Shown here one piece after another: positions 22,577 through 31,177 of a stretch of DNA of 36,335 nt. The stretch's first letter is position 1. Every line of letters begins with the position of its first letter. Origin of the DNA: Bacteroidales bacterium (GTDB taxonomy: Bacteria > Bacteroidota > Bacteroidia > Bacteroidales > UBA932); NCBI GenBank assembly GCA_017615065.1, contig JAGAAY010000085.1, forward strand, positions 1 to 36,335, written 5' to 3'. Made by a program: the position numbers and the translations under genes. A model generated the notes under the pieces. The model made no database searches and was not told the DNA's origin. It was given only the letters and a program-made list of their open reading frames with translations.

Positions 22577-22577
22577 T

Positions 22578-23525
22578 ATGAAATACACAGATACAGGTAA
22601 GAAAGACACCCGCAGCGGGTTCGGCGCGGGTCTTCTGGAAGCGGGACGCAAGGACAGCCGCGTCCTGGCCCTCACGGCCGACCTTAAAGGTTCCCTGAAG
22701 ATGGACGCCTTCGCGGCGGAGTTCCCGGAGCGCTTCATCCAGTGCGGCATTGCGGAAGCAAATATGGTGGGTGTAGCCGCAGGCCTTGCCATCACCGGCA
22801 AGATTCCCTTCATCGGCTCGTTCGCAGAGTTCGTGACCGGCCGCGTATACGACCAGCTCCGCCAGGAAGTCTCCTACGGCAAGGCGAACGTGAAAATCGC
22901 ATCGTCCCACGCGGGAATCACCCTTGGCGAGGACGGCGCAACCCACCAGACCATGGAGGATATCGCCCTTATGCGCGCCCTTCCGGAAATGGTGGTGATC
23001 AACCCCTGCGACTACAACCAGACAAAGCAGGCAACCCTTGCCGCAGCGCAGTGGGAAGGCCCCGTGTACCTTCGTTTCGGCCGTCCCGGAGTGCCCAACT
23101 TCACGCCTGAGGACGAACCTTTCGTCATCGGCAAAGCCATCGTAATGAACGAGGGTGCCGATGTAACCCTGTGCGCAACCGGCCATCTTGTATGGGAGGC
23201 CCTGCTGGCTGCCGATGCCCTTGCCGCGGAAGGCATCAGCGCGGAAGTGGTGGACTTTGCCACAATCAAGCCTCTGGACGAGGAGGCGCTCCTGGCATCG
23301 GCCCGCAAAACCGGCGCACTGGTAGTGGCGGAGGAACACAATATGGCCGGAGGTCTTGGCGAGGCGATTGCCGGAGTGCTGGCCCGGAATTTGCCCACCC
23401 CCGTGACGTTTGTGAACGGAGGAGACCGCTTCGGACAGAGCGGAACGCCGGCCGAACTCATGGCGGCGTACGGCCTCAATGCCGACGGAATCGTCCTTGC
23501 AGCAAAGAAACTCTTGAAGAAATGA
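22578..23525 (+). CDS. Transketolase, C-terminal subunit
   Basis: This 315-residue partner completes the split transketolase. It has the pyrimidine-binding and C-terminal domains: DLKGSLKMDAFAAEFPERFIQCGIAEANMVGVAAGLA (with the conserved Glu that activates thiamine diphosphate), ASHAGITLGEDGATHQTMEDIALMRALP, GPVYLRFGRPGVP and VVAEEHNMAGGLGEAI. It follows the N-terminal subunit with 1 base between and overlaps the following secreted-protein gene as ATGA. It is a close relative of the DXS/pyruvate dehydrogenase beta fold, but the pairing settles the assignment as transketolase. Confidence 0.94.
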   Translation: MKYTDTGKKDTRSGFGAGLLEAGRKDSRVLALTADLKGSLKMDAFAAEFPERFIQCGIAEANMVGVAAGLAITGKIPFIGSFAEFVTGRVYDQLRQEVSYGKANVKIASSHAGITLGEDGATHQTMEDIALMRALPEMVVINPCDYNQTKQATLAAAQWEGPVYLRFGRPGVPNFTPEDEPFVIGKAIVMNEGADVTLCATGHLVWEALLAADALAAEGISAEVVDFATIKPLDEEALLASARKTGALVVAEEHNMAGGLGEAIAGVLARNLPTPVTFVNGGDRFGQSGTPAELMAAYGLNADGIVLAAKKLLKK

Positions 23526-24556
23526 GAAAGTTTATTCTTGCCCTCGCAGCAGCCGCAATGCTGGTGCCGGCCCATGCCGCCCAGAACAACCTTTTCCTGG
23601 AACTGAACAGGAACCAGCTCTCCTATGAGGGGAAAAATATCGAAATGGAGGACCTCCAGGCCCTTCTTTCGGGAGAGACATGCTACAGCAACGTGGTGGT
23701 GCTGTCCGATCTCGGCAGTAAGGTATACACCATGCTGGCCATCAGGGAAATCGTGGAGAAGAATGCCGCTCCCCAGCTGCTTTTCGTCCCTCGTTTCGAC
23801 ACGAAAACTTTCTACTCCACCCTCCTCAGGGAGCCCCCGTGCATATATGTAGCCCCGTCGATCTACTATGATCCCATGGCGGCCAATGATTTCTGGACGG
23901 AGGAATACGGTGCCGATGTACCGGCCACTCTCCTTCTTGACGGCAAAAGGCTGTACATGGACGGAGCCTTCACGAATATCGTGGCGGCAATCGAGAAAAT
24001 CAAGGCGAAGAGCCCCGGCGAAGATCCGGTGGATATCCGCATCAAAGTGACGGTGGAAGCCACCATCGGCCAGCTCCTGGAATTCGACAAAGACTTCTCG
24101 AACGAAGCGGCCCTCCGCGGGCTGAAACCCAACTACTCGTATTTCTCGGGCCCCAACAGCGAAGTTTCCCTCCTGGCTTTCGACCTTGTCTGGGCCGATT
24201 TCGCCGATGTGGAAGTTCCCACCCTGGATATTGCCGATGACGAATACTCCGCCGCCCCGCTGTTCTATGACAAGGACGACCTCCAGGCTTTTGCAAAGTA
24301 TGTGGAGAGCATCTATGACTACGACATCGAGAAATATCGCGGAGCCCAGGGCCGCGTATGGCTGGACTTTACAATCTGCGTTGACGGCAGCGTGAGAGAC
24401 GTGGTTGCAGTTCACGGCATCGAGGAAGTGCGCGAATGCGCCGTTGAGGCCGTTAAAAAGGCCCCGCCCGTGTGGACCCCCGCCAGGGATGTCAACGGCA
24501 ATCCGGTGAATATGCGTGTGCACAAGATGATGGTGAAGATTCTGGCACACTTGTAG
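23522..24556 (+). CDS. Secreted protein with ExbD-like and TonB C-terminal-like regions (paralog)
   Basis: This 344-residue exported protein has signal peptide MRKFILALAAAAMLVPAHAA. It has the same order of regions as the protein at 13689-14870: an N-terminal ExbD-like fold (NLFLELNRNQLSYEGKNIEM, then NVVVLSDLGSKVYTMLAIREI), a second similar region (ATLLLDGKRLYMDGAF...IRIKVTVEATIGQLLEF), and a TonB-like C-terminus (LDFTICVDGSVRDVVAV, AVKKAPPVWTPA, VNGNPVNMRVHKMMVKILAHL). It overlaps the transketolase gene as ATGA and precedes an ECF sigma gene by 14 bases, so it sits in a mixed metabolic and envelope-stress operon. Function is unknown. Confidence 0.8.
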   Translation: MRKFILALAAAAMLVPAHAAQNNLFLELNRNQLSYEGKNIEMEDLQALLSGETCYSNVVVLSDLGSKVYTMLAIREIVEKNAAPQLLFVPRFDTKTFYSTLLREPPCIYVAPSIYYDPMAANDFWTEEYGADVPATLLLDGKRLYMDGAFTNIVAAIEKIKAKSPGEDPVDIRIKVTVEATIGQLLEFDKDFSNEAALRGLKPNYSYFSGPNSEVSLLAFDLVWADFADVEVPTLDIADDEYSAAPLFYDKDDLQAFAKYVESIYDYDIEKYRGAQGRVWLDFTICVDGSVRDVVAVHGIEEVRECAVEAVKKAPPVWTPARDVNGNPVNMRVHKMMVKILAHL

Positions 24557-24570
24557 CATATAAAGGGCCG

Positions 24571-25089
24571 ATGAATGCGAATGAACTCTTCAACAGGATA
24601 GTAAAGGAGTACAGCGAGCGGATATGGTGGATCGCCCGCCGGTTCGTGAATTCGCATGAAGACGCCGATGATTTAACCCAGGATATTTTCCTCAAGATAT
24701 GGACTGCGCTTCCCTCATTCAGGGGGGAGGCGCAGCTTTTTACCTGGGTGTACCGTATCGCGTTGAACGAGGCGATGGACCGCCTCCGCCGCGAAAAGGT
24801 TCGCGCCGCCCTGCGCTTCGCATCGCTTGACGCGGAGATGGAGCGCCGAATCGACAACGATCCCTGGTTCGACGGAACCCCGGCCGAAAGGGCCCTTTCC
24901 AAGGCCGTGGCCGCTCTCCCTGAAAAACAGCGCCAGGTATTTATATTAAGGTATTACGACGAAATGCCCTACGAGGAGATGTCACAGATCCTGGACACCT
25001 CGGTGGGCGCACTTAAGGCATCATATCATATAGCGCGCGAAAAGGTGGAGGCCGTACTCAAAGAAGAGGCGGCCGGATTAAACCTTTGA
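24571..25089 (+). CDS. ECF-type RNA polymerase sigma factor
   Basis: This 172-residue sigma-70 family protein has only regions 2 and 4. Region 2 is EYSERIWWIARRFVNSHEDADDLTQDIFLKIW followed by FTWVYRIALNEAMDRLRRE. Region 4 is LPEKQRQVFILRYYDEMPYEEMSQILDTSVGALKASYHIAREKV, with the recognition helix at its end. I chose the ATG at 24571, which is 14 bases after the preceding stop and gives the usual ECF length. The next two genes encode a small membrane protein and a Spy-like protein, an arrangement often seen for envelope-stress sigma factors in Bacteroidota. Confidence 0.92.
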   Translation: MNANELFNRIVKEYSERIWWIARRFVNSHEDADDLTQDIFLKIWTALPSFRGEAQLFTWVYRIALNEAMDRLRREKVRAALRFASLDAEMERRIDNDPWFDGTPAERALSKAVAALPEKQRQVFILRYYDEMPYEEMSQILDTSVGALKASYHIAREKVEAVLKEEAAGLNL

Positions 25090-25116
25090 ATTCCCCGTGC
25101 GTCAAAGGAAACAGTT

Positions 25117-25419
25117 ATGGCAAAGAAATGTGGCATACAGACCCCCGACGGGTACTTCGACTCACTGCAGTCGAGGCTGGTCTCCATTGCGGAAACCGCT
25201 CCATCCGTGCGCAAGGTTGGCTTTGCGCGCAAGGTGGCGCCCTATTTCGCATATGCGGCCAGCCTTGTCGCGGCGGTTCTGCTGGGCAGTTTCATCTTAC
25301 GGAAAACGGCCGTTCCGGAAGAGGAGTATTCAGCCTGGGAGGAAAACCTCGTGGCGGAAGTGCTTATGAGCGCAGACCCTTATGCCCTTATCTTTGATTC
25401 GGAAACCGTTAACCCTTAA
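25117..25419 (+). CDS. Small membrane protein, probable anti-sigma factor
   Basis: This 100-residue protein has one transmembrane segment (about residues 46-65, PYFAYAASLVAAVLLGSFIL). A cytosolic N-terminal part begins with KKCGIQTPDGYFDSLQSRLVSI, and an acidic periplasmic tail follows. The 'PDGYFD' opening and position immediately after an ECF sigma gene are typical of small anti-sigma proteins in Bacteroidales, but no zinc-binding HXXXCXXC motif is present. The assignment rests on context. Confidence 0.7.
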   Translation: MAKKCGIQTPDGYFDSLQSRLVSIAETAPSVRKVGFARKVAPYFAYAASLVAAVLLGSFILRKTAVPEEEYSAWEENLVAEVLMSADPYALIFDSETVNP

Positions 25420-25434
25420 GTTAGTTTTGTTACC

Positions 25435-25974
25435 ATGAAGAAGTTTTTACTGGCTATTGCAGCCGCATCCCTTTTATTCTGCGTTTCAGCTTTCGCGCAG
25501 CCCCGCGGCGGCCAGAACCGCGACGGCGACTGGCGTGAACGCGTGAATGCGGAGAGAAAAGCCCTTATCAAGGAAGAACTCCGCCTCCAGGACAGCGACC
25601 CCTTCTGGGCCGTTTACGATGAACTTCAGGCCCAGGGCGAAGAGCTCATGAAGGCCCGTATGGAAGCCAAAAAGGCTCTCCGTGAAGCAGTTAAGGACAA
25701 TAAGCCCGACAAGGAGATCGAACCTCTCCTGGATGCATTCCTCAAGGCAGAGGCCGCATGCATCTCCTTTAAGGATACAAAGCGCGACCGCATCCGCAAG
25801 GTGCTTACTCCCAGTCAGTTCGCCCGTCTGCTTCTGGTTGAGGAAAGGTTCATGAACCGTCAGATGGATCAGAGAGGCCCCGGCGGTCACGGCGGTCCCG
25901 GCCAGGGACGCGGCAACGGCCATGGTCATGGCGGACATGGCGGCGGACACGGCCAGTTCAACAGGCAGCAGTAA
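25435..25974 (+). CDS. Spy/CpxP-like periplasmic protein with His/Gly-rich tail
   Basis: This 179-residue periplasmic protein has signal peptide [22 protein letters not shown]. The middle is helical, with [16 protein letters not shown] near the start and [27 protein letters not shown] near the end; [10 protein letters not shown] is the LTxxQ-type motif of the Spy/CpxP chaperone family. The last 32 residues are a low-complexity His/Gly/Asn tail (about residues 148-179) that could bind metal ions. It completes the sigma/anti-sigma/effector unit and probably is a target of that sigma factor. Confidence 0.83.
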   Translation: MKKFLLAIAAASLLFCVSAFAQPRGGQNRDGDWRERVNAERKALIKEELRLQDSDPFWAVYDELQAQGEELMKARMEAKKALREAVKDNKPDKEIEPLLDAFLKAEAACISFKDTKRDRIRKVLTPSQFARLLLVEERFMNRQMDQRGPGGHGGPGQGRGNGHGHGGHGGGHGQFNRQQ

Positions 25975-25981
25975 GCAGTTT

Positions 25982-26012
25982 TTTGTACTGCGCCAAAAAA
26001 AGCGTAAATTTG
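25982..26012 (+). promoter_or_regulatory. Promoter of lepA
   Basis: TTTG at 25982-25985, 19 bases, then TAAATTTG at 26005-26012. The box ends 5 bases before the ATG at 26018, so transcription should start at or next to the start codon. Confidence 0.75.
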
Positions 26013-26017
26013 CGGGT

Positions 26018-27805
26018 ATGAAGAATATCCGCAATTTTTGCATTATAGCGCATATCGACCATGGCAAGTCCACTCTGGCGGACAGGCTCCTGGAACTCAC
26101 CCGCACTCTGGGTGAACGGGAGATGGAAAACCAGGTGCTGGACGACATGGACCTGGAGAGGGAGAAGGGCATCACGATCAAGAGCCACGCCATCCAGATG
26201 GACTACGTGAGGGACGGGCAGGCGTACAAGCTCAACCTCATCGACACTCCCGGGCATGTGGATTTCAGTTATGAAGTGTCGCGCAGCATCGCTTCCTGCG
26301 AAGGGGCCTTGCTGGTTGTCGATGCTTCCCAGGGTATTCAGGCGCAGACAATTTCCAATCTCTATCAGGCCATAGACCATTCCCTGGAGATTATTCCGGT
26401 GCTGAACAAGATCGATATGGACTCGGCCCAGCCGGAGCTGGTAACAGACCAGATCTGCGACCTGCTGGGATGCGGGCCGGAGGAAGTATACCGCGTATCG
26501 GCACGTACCGGAGAGGGTGTACAGGCGGTGCTGGATGCAATTGTGGATAAGATTCCCGCCCCCAAGGGGGATCCGGACGCCCCGCTTCAGGCACTCATTT
26601 TCGACTCGGTTTTCAATGCGTTTCGGGGGATTATCGCTTATTTCAAGGTCGTGAACGGCTCGATCGCGCAGGGCGACAAGGTGAAGTTCGTGTCCACGGG
26701 GAACGAGTACGAGGCGGAGGAAATCGGCAATCTGAAATTGAAGCTAAACCCCACCGGAGGCGTTTCCACCGGCGATGTGGGCTATATTATCACCGGCATC
26801 AAGGCTGCGGTTGAGGTGAAGGTGGGCGATACCATCACGCATGTCCTGAACCCCTGCAAGGAGGCTATCGCCGGATTTGAAGAGGTTAAGCCGATGGTGT
26901 TCGCCGGACTGTATCCCGTCGATGCGTCCAAGTTCGAGGAACTGCGCGCCACGCTGGAGAAGTTCCAGCTGAACGACGCCTCGTTCACATACGAGCCGGA
27001 GAGTTCGCTGGCGCTGGGATTCGGCTTCCGCTGCGGCTTCCTGGGGCTTCTGCATCTGGAAATCGTGCAGGAAAGGCTGTTCCGCGAGTTCAATATGGAC
27101 GTGATTACCACCGTGCCCAACGTGTCGTACAAGGTGTATACGACCAAAGGGGAAGTTGTGGACGTTCACAATCCGTCGGGCCTGCCGCCGCAGACTCTCA
27201 TCGACCATATCGAGGAGCCGTATATCCGCGCCCAGATTATCTCCAAGTCCGATTTTTACGGGCCGATAATGAAGCTGTGCATGGACAAGCGCGGCACTCT
27301 CACCGGCCAGCACTATATTACCGCCGACCGCGTGGAACTGAACTACGACCTGCCCCTGTCGGAGGTGGTTTTCGACTTCTACGACAAGCTTAAGTCCATC
27401 TCAAAAGGTTATGCTTCGTTCGACTACCACGTGACGGGATTCCGCCTGGCGCGGCTTGTGAAGCTGGATATCCTGCTGAATGGGGATCCTGCCGATGCTT
27501 TGTCCACGCTCATCCATGAGGATCATGCCTACGATTTCGGCCGCAAGATCTGCGTTAAGCTGAAGGAACTTATTCCCCGCCAGCAGTTCGATATTGCCGT
27601 GCAGGCGGCCATCGGCGCAAAGATTATTGCCCGCGAAACTGTTCGCCAGGTGCGCAAGGATGTTACTGCGAAGTGCTATGGCGGCGATGTCACCCGTAAG
27701 CGTAAACTCCTTGAAAAACAGAAGGAGGGCAAGAAGCGCATGCGCCAGATCGGCACTGTGCAAGTACCCCAAAGCGCCTTTATGGCGGTGTTAAAACTAG
27801 ACTAA
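26018..27805 (+). CDS. lepA: Elongation factor 4 (LepA) GTPase
   Basis: This 595-residue translational GTPase acts on the ribosome. The G-domain motifs are [14 protein letters not shown] (G1), [11 protein letters not shown] (G2), DTPGHVDF (G3) and NKID (G4). [20 protein letters not shown] belongs to the EF-G-like domain III/V region, and the unique LepA C-terminal domain ends in [26 protein letters not shown]. Its length is normal for the family. The ATG at 26018 lies 5 bases after a -7 box; an upstream in-frame start would fall inside the Spy-like gene. Confidence 0.97.
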   Translation: MKNIRNFCIIAHIDHGKSTLADRLLELTRTLGEREMENQVLDDMDLEREKGITIKSHAIQMDYVRDGQAYKLNLIDTPGHVDFSYEVSRSIASCEGALLVVDASQGIQAQTISNLYQAIDHSLEIIPVLNKIDMDSAQPELVTDQICDLLGCGPEEVYRVSARTGEGVQAVLDAIVDKIPAPKGDPDAPLQALIFDSVFNAFRGIIAYFKVVNGSIAQGDKVKFVSTGNEYEAEEIGNLKLKLNPTGGVSTGDVGYIITGIKAAVEVKVGDTITHVLNPCKEAIAGFEEVKPMVFAGLYPVDASKFEELRATLEKFQLNDASFTYEPESSLALGFGFRCGFLGLLHLEIVQERLFREFNMDVITTVPNVSYKVYTTKGEVVDVHNPSGLPPQTLIDHIEEPYIRAQIISKSDFYGPIMKLCMDKRGTLTGQHYITADRVELNYDLPLSEVVFDFYDKLKSISKGYASFDYHVTGFRLARLVKLDILLNGDPADALSTLIHEDHAYDFGRKICVKLKELIPRQQFDIAVQAAIGAKIIARETVRQVRKDVTAKCYGGDVTRKRKLLEKQKEGKKRMRQIGTVQVPQSAFMAVLKLD

Positions 27806-27806
27806 C

Positions 27807-27834
27807 TGTCATTTCGAGCCTGCCGAGAAATCTC
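27807..27834. repeat. Palindromic intergenic element before menA
   Basis: TGTCATTTCGAGCCTGCCGAGAAATCTC is written here only by its ends: TGTCATTTCGAG (27807-27818) and CCGAGAAATCTC (27823-27834). ATTTC and GAAAT form the inverted stem. It resembles the short 'GTCATTTCGAGC..GAGAAATCTC' repeats found between genes in many bacteria. It fills the entire gap between the lepA stop and the menA ATG. Confidence 0.5.
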
Positions 27835-28764
27835 ATGAAAGTATCTTCCGCTATAAAATCCATGCGCCTGCGCACCCTGCCGCTCTCCACGGCCGGAGTG
27901 CTGCTGGGCATCCTGCTGGCCACTGCCGATTATCAGGTGAGCTGGCTGACCGCCGTGCTCATCGTGCTCACTACCGTCTCGCTTCAGATTCTGTCCAATC
28001 TGTCGAACGAACTCGGCGACGTGCTCCACGGCACGGATACCGCGGAACGGGTGGGGCCGGAATACGGCCTTAACAGCGGGGAGCTGAGCGTGAAGGACAT
28101 GAAGGTGCTCATCGGCATTTTCGTGGTGCTTTGCATGCTGTTCGGATCGGCAATGGTCTATTCTTCCTGGGGCACGCTGCTGGACATCGGCAAGCCTGCC
28201 GCGCAGATGGACTGGACGCCCACGCTGGTGCTGCTTCTCGGAGCCGGGGCCATATGGGCGGCGATGAAATACACTCTGGGTCGCAATCCGTATGGATACA
28301 GGGGCCTCGGGGATATTTACGTGTTCGTGTTTTTTGGCCTGGTGGCGGTAATTGGAGCATATCTGGTGTGTACCCACACCGTGTTCGTGCGCATGCTGGC
28401 GCCGGGAGCCGCGGTTGGCTTTTTCGCCGTGGGGGTTCTGAACGTGAACAATATGCGGGATGCCAAAACGGATGCTGTAAACCGTGTTACTGTGGCCATA
28501 AAGCTTGGGGAGAAGGGCGCACGGATATATCAGACCATCCTGATTGTTATGGGATGGGTATGCATGTTGGACTACTGCCTGCTCCGCTGGCACAGCTGGT
28601 GGCACTATCTGTTTGTACTCACTTTGCCTTTGTATGTCATTCACGTCATCGGCATTTGGAAGAAAAAGGACGGCGAACTTGATCCCATGCTTCCGCTTCT
28701 GGTAATGTCCACTTTCCTGTTCTGCCTTCTGGCCGGGTTTGGATTTATTGTACATCTTTTATGA
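27835..28764 (+). CDS. menA: 1,4-dihydroxy-2-naphthoate polyprenyltransferase (MenA)
   Basis: This 309-residue inner-membrane UbiA-family enzyme attaches the polyprenyl chain to dihydroxynaphthoate in menaquinone synthesis. It has about nine hydrophobic segments. The two Asp-rich motifs are visible: LSNLSNELGDVLHGTD and LNVNNMRDAKTD, both expected to bind prenyl diphosphate through Mg2+. SAIKSMRLRTLPLSTAGVLLG is the typical MenA opening. The methyltransferase for the next step is encoded at 31660-32361. The gene overlaps the SUI1 gene as ATGA and lies 29 bases after lepA with no -7 box, so it may be read from the lepA promoter. Confidence 0.94.
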   Translation: MKVSSAIKSMRLRTLPLSTAGVLLGILLATADYQVSWLTAVLIVLTTVSLQILSNLSNELGDVLHGTDTAERVGPEYGLNSGELSVKDMKVLIGIFVVLCMLFGSAMVYSSWGTLLDIGKPAAQMDWTPTLVLLLGAGAIWAAMKYTLGRNPYGYRGLGDIYVFVFFGLVAVIGAYLVCTHTVFVRMLAPGAAVGFFAVGVLNVNNMRDAKTDAVNRVTVAIKLGEKGARIYQTILIVMGWVCMLDYCLLRWHSWWHYLFVLTLPLYVIHVIGIWKKKDGELDPMLPLLVMSTFLFCLLAGFGFIVHLL

Positions 28765-29099
28765 GCGACTGGAAAGACCGTCTGGGCGTAGTTTATTCCA
28801 CCAACCCGGACTTCAAATATGAGACTGTGCGCGAGGAGCAGGAGGAAACCCTGGCTCCGGCCAGGCAGCGGCTCATCGTTCGTATCGACAGGCGCAACCG
28901 GGGTGGCAAGCAGGTGACGCTGGTGGAGGGATTTGTGGGAACGCAGGAAGATCTGGCCGGTCTTGGACGTACGCTGAAGGTAAAATGCGGCGTTGGCGGC
29001 GCGGCGAAGGACGGTGAAATAACCATCCAGGGAGATTTCCGCGATAAGGTGGTGGCTATCCTCACGTCGATGGGATATAACGCAAAAAGGGGTAATTGA
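28761..29099 (+). CDS. SUI1/YciH-family translation factor-like protein
   Basis: This 112-residue protein has the eIF1/SUI1 fold. RQRLIVRIDRRNRGGKQVTLVEGF, the basic RNA-binding strand, is followed by LGRTLKVKCGVGGAAKDGEITIQGDFRDKVVAILTSMGY, the family's typical end. Bacterial homologs such as YciH affect start-codon selection in vitro, but their role in cells is unclear. It overlaps both neighbours (ATGA with menA, TGATG with DUF4271). Confidence 0.92.
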   Translation: MSDWKDRLGVVYSTNPDFKYETVREEQEETLAPARQRLIVRIDRRNRGGKQVTLVEGFVGTQEDLAGLGRTLKVKCGVGGAAKDGEITIQGDFRDKVVAILTSMGYNAKRGN

Positions 29100-29800
29100 T
29101 GGCTGGTATTTTCAGGAGTCTGGGAGAGCTGCAGCTGCCCACCGTGCCGGAAGACATGGTGCCGATGCCTGTGAGCGGGCTCCCGGTGGTGGGTGAGGTG
29201 ATGATGGTGCTGTTCATCCTGCTTGCGCTTTTGCTGGTTGGAAACTTCATCGACATAATACCCCATCTGGCCGACAGCATCCTCCGTGCCCGCGGCAGCA
29301 CTGCCCTGGAGGGAAGCGTAAGGGTGAGCAGGGACAGGAATATTATCGCCCTGGTGTTCGTGATACCCGCGATTGTGATAATGTACCGCTACTGCCTGTA
29401 TTATCCGGATTTTGTGAAGGACATGCCGCCAAATACCAGACTGTGGACCACGATGGGCATATTTGTGGGATATCTGCTGTTGAGGTATTTGCTGTTCATA
29501 TGGCTGAAGCCGCGTCGCTCGGATGCTTATTATATGTCGTACAAGGCGGGGTATTCGTTTTTTATCCTGCTGTGCCTGGTGGCGTTCCTCACGCTTGGCA
29601 TTCTGGCGCTTTTCCATGCCGGCGATCGTACCGTGAGAACCTTCATGCTGGTGGAAGTTATTCTGTTCTATGCAGTTTATTTCTTCCGCCGCGGACAAAT
29701 TTTATCGACAAATTGCAATCCTTTCGCAACTTTTTTGTACCTTTGCGCCCTTGAAATCTTGCCGACCGGCCTTTTTGTGGCATCGGCCCTAGTGTTTTAG
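29099..29800 (+). CDS. DUF4271 membrane protein
   Basis: This 233-residue membrane protein has about six hydrophobic segments. It corresponds to the Bacteroidota family DUF4271, which is commonly found next to the HemD-like gene, as here. The ATG at 29099 overlaps the SUI1 stop; a TTG one codon earlier is possible. FIDIIPHLADSILRARGS is a loop between the first two membrane segments, and YMSYKAGYSFFILLCLVAFLTLGILALFH lies in the C-terminal half. No function is known to me. A -7 box for the downstream gene lies inside its 3' end. Confidence 0.83.
   Translation: MAGIFRSLGELQLPTVPEDMVPMPVSGLPVVGEVMMVLFILLALLLVGNFIDIIPHLADSILRARGSTALEGSVRVSRDRNIIALVFVIPAIVIMYRYCLYYPDFVKDMPPNTRLWTTMGIFVGYLLLRYLLFIWLKPRRSDAYYMSYKAGYSFFILLCLVAFLTLGILALFHAGDRTVRTFMLVEVILFYAVYFFRRGQILSTNCNPFATFLYLCALEILPTGLFVASALVF
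29738..29745 (+). promoter_or_regulatory. -7 box of the hemD-like/rnpA/yidD operon
   Basis: TACCTTTG fits TAnnTTTG and lies inside the end of the DUF4271 gene, 63 bases before the next ATG. A TTG at 29713-29715 is slightly far (22 bases) to be the -33 element. Confidence 0.5.
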
Positions 29801-29808
29801 AAGAAGAA

Positions 29809-30549
29809 ATGGCAGTAAAGAACATACTTGTGTCGCAGGTTGCGCCACGTGTACTCACTCAATATCAGGCAGTTAGCGAAAAGTTTGGAGTAGAATTCAC
29901 CTTCCGTCCGTTTTTCATAATCGAGCCTCTGACGGCTAAGGAATTCCGTGCCCAGCGCATCAATCTTCCGGATTATACGGCTATCGTTTTCTCTTCCAGG
30001 CACGCGATTGACGCGTTTTTTGCCCTGGCGGAGGAACTCAGGGTGAAAATTCCCGAGACGATGAAGTATTTCTGCACCACGGAGCTCGTGGCCATGTATC
30101 TGCAGAAGCACATCGTTTATCGCAAGCGCAAGATCTTCTTCGGCGACGGCACTCCTCAGAGCGTGGTCGCACTCATCGGCCCCAAGCATAAAGGCGAGAC
30201 ATTCCTCATCGCTCAGTCGGACAATTCCAGCGATTCGCTTGCCCGCTGCATGGAGGAAAAGGGCCTCAGCTACCAGACCGGCATTTTCGTGAAATCCGTG
30301 AACCAGAACATCAAGGACATTGATTTCTCGGCTTACGACATGCTGGTTCTTTACAATCCTGCCGACCTTAAGTCGCTGCAGGAGAACTTCCCTGAGTTCA
30401 AGCAGGGAGATCTCAAGATCGTGGCTTATGGCAAGACTATCGCCAAGGCTCTGGAAGAGGCCGGACTCCGCGTGGATGTGAAGGCTCCCACTCCGGAAGC
30501 TCCTTCCGTGGCCCGTGCCATCGAGCTCTATCTGGAAGGATCCAAGTAA
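29809..30549 (+). CDS. Uroporphyrinogen-III synthase-like protein (HemD family)
   Basis: This 246-residue protein has the two-domain HemD fold: VKNILVSQVAP, LPDYTAIVFSSRHAIDAFF, then GETFLIAQSDNSSDSLARCMEEKGL, YDMLVLYNPADLKSL and VAYGKTIAKALEEAGLRV near the C-terminus. HemD closes the tetrapyrrole ring in haem and corrin synthesis. Many Bacteroidota lack a full haem pathway and keep such a homolog next to DUF4271 and rnpA, so the true role is uncertain and I leave the gene symbol blank. rnpA follows after 3 bases. Confidence 0.88.
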   Translation: MAVKNILVSQVAPRVLTQYQAVSEKFGVEFTFRPFFIIEPLTAKEFRAQRINLPDYTAIVFSSRHAIDAFFALAEELRVKIPETMKYFCTTELVAMYLQKHIVYRKRKIFFGDGTPQSVVALIGPKHKGETFLIAQSDNSSDSLARCMEEKGLSYQTGIFVKSVNQNIKDIDFSAYDMLVLYNPADLKSLQENFPEFKQGDLKIVAYGKTIAKALEEAGLRVDVKAPTPEAPSVARAIELYLEGSK

Positions 30550-30552
30550 ACG

Positions 30553-30951
30553 ATGAAGCCCAGCTCCCTACCCAAATCACAGATGGTTTCGGGCAAGCTC
30601 GCGGTGTCTGCGCTGCTCGAAAAGGGCAAGGGAGGTGTTTGCGGCTGCCTGCGGTATAAGTGGGTTTCTACGGAAGCCCCTTCCCGCATCATGGTCTCGG
30701 TCCCCAAGAAACTCTTCCGCCGCGCCGTGAAGCGCAATCTGTTGAAGCGCCGCATCCGCGAAGCATACCGTCTGCAAAAAGACCTCATCGGCCCGGGCAT
30801 GGATATCATGTTCGTCTACGTGTCCAAGGCCATTCTTCCCTTTGCCGATATTTACGCCGACATGACCGCCGCCCTTACGGCTATTGCCACTTGTCATACC
30901 GAGGTCCCGGATGGACCGGGTGTATCTCATCGAACTTCCCCCGATGAATAA
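30553..30951 (+). CDS. rnpA: Ribonuclease P protein component
   Basis: This 132-residue basic protein supports the RNA subunit of RNase P in trimming tRNA 5' ends. The RNR motif appears as [20 protein letters not shown], preceded by [11 protein letters not shown]. The usual N-terminal FxxF/KG element is partly altered ([18 protein letters not shown]). It sits between the HemD-like gene and yidD, with which it overlaps by 8 bases, a standard Bacteroidota order. Confidence 0.95.
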   Translation: MKPSSLPKSQMVSGKLAVSALLEKGKGGVCGCLRYKWVSTEAPSRIMVSVPKKLFRRAVKRNLLKRRIREAYRLQKDLIGPGMDIMFVYVSKAILPFADIYADMTAALTAIATCHTEVPDGPGVSHRTSPDE

Positions 30952-31177
30952 AACCCTAAAGAGCATACTGGTGTTCCCCTTCGTGCTTCTGATAAAGTTC
31001 TATCAGGTGTGCATCAGTCCGTTCACCCCGCCGGCATGCCGTTTCACCCCCACATGCTCTCAGTACGCCCTGGAGGCCTTCCGCAAATACGGCCCCCTCA
31101 AGGGCTTCTGGCTCAGCCTCAAGCGCATCCTCCGTTGTCACCCCTGGGGCGGCAGCGGCTACGATCCCGTTCCGTAA
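30944..31177 (+). CDS. yidD: Membrane protein insertion efficiency factor YidD
   Basis: This 77-residue protein of the YidD family assists membrane protein insertion. It has an amphipathic N-terminal helix and the diagnostic ending: [19 protein letters not shown] followed by [14 protein letters not shown]. The ATG at 30944 overlaps rnpA by 8 bases. It is the last gene of the operon; a GC-rich imperfect hairpin with T-runs (31212-31258) follows. Confidence 0.95.
   Translation: MNKTLKSILVFPFVLLIKFYQVCISPFTPPACRFTPTCSQYALEAFRKYGPLKGFWLSLKRILRCHPWGGSGYDPVP

Noticed and set aside
23012..24559. 515-codon minus-strand open frame over transketolase C-subunit and the TonB-like gene
   Set aside because: It spans two real overlapping genes on the other strand and shows no recognisable domain or signal.
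27802..28755. 317-codon minus-strand open frame over menA
   Set aside because: It is the antisense shadow of a multi-pass membrane protein; hydrophobic codons read as Lys/Glu/Gln/His-rich on the other strand.
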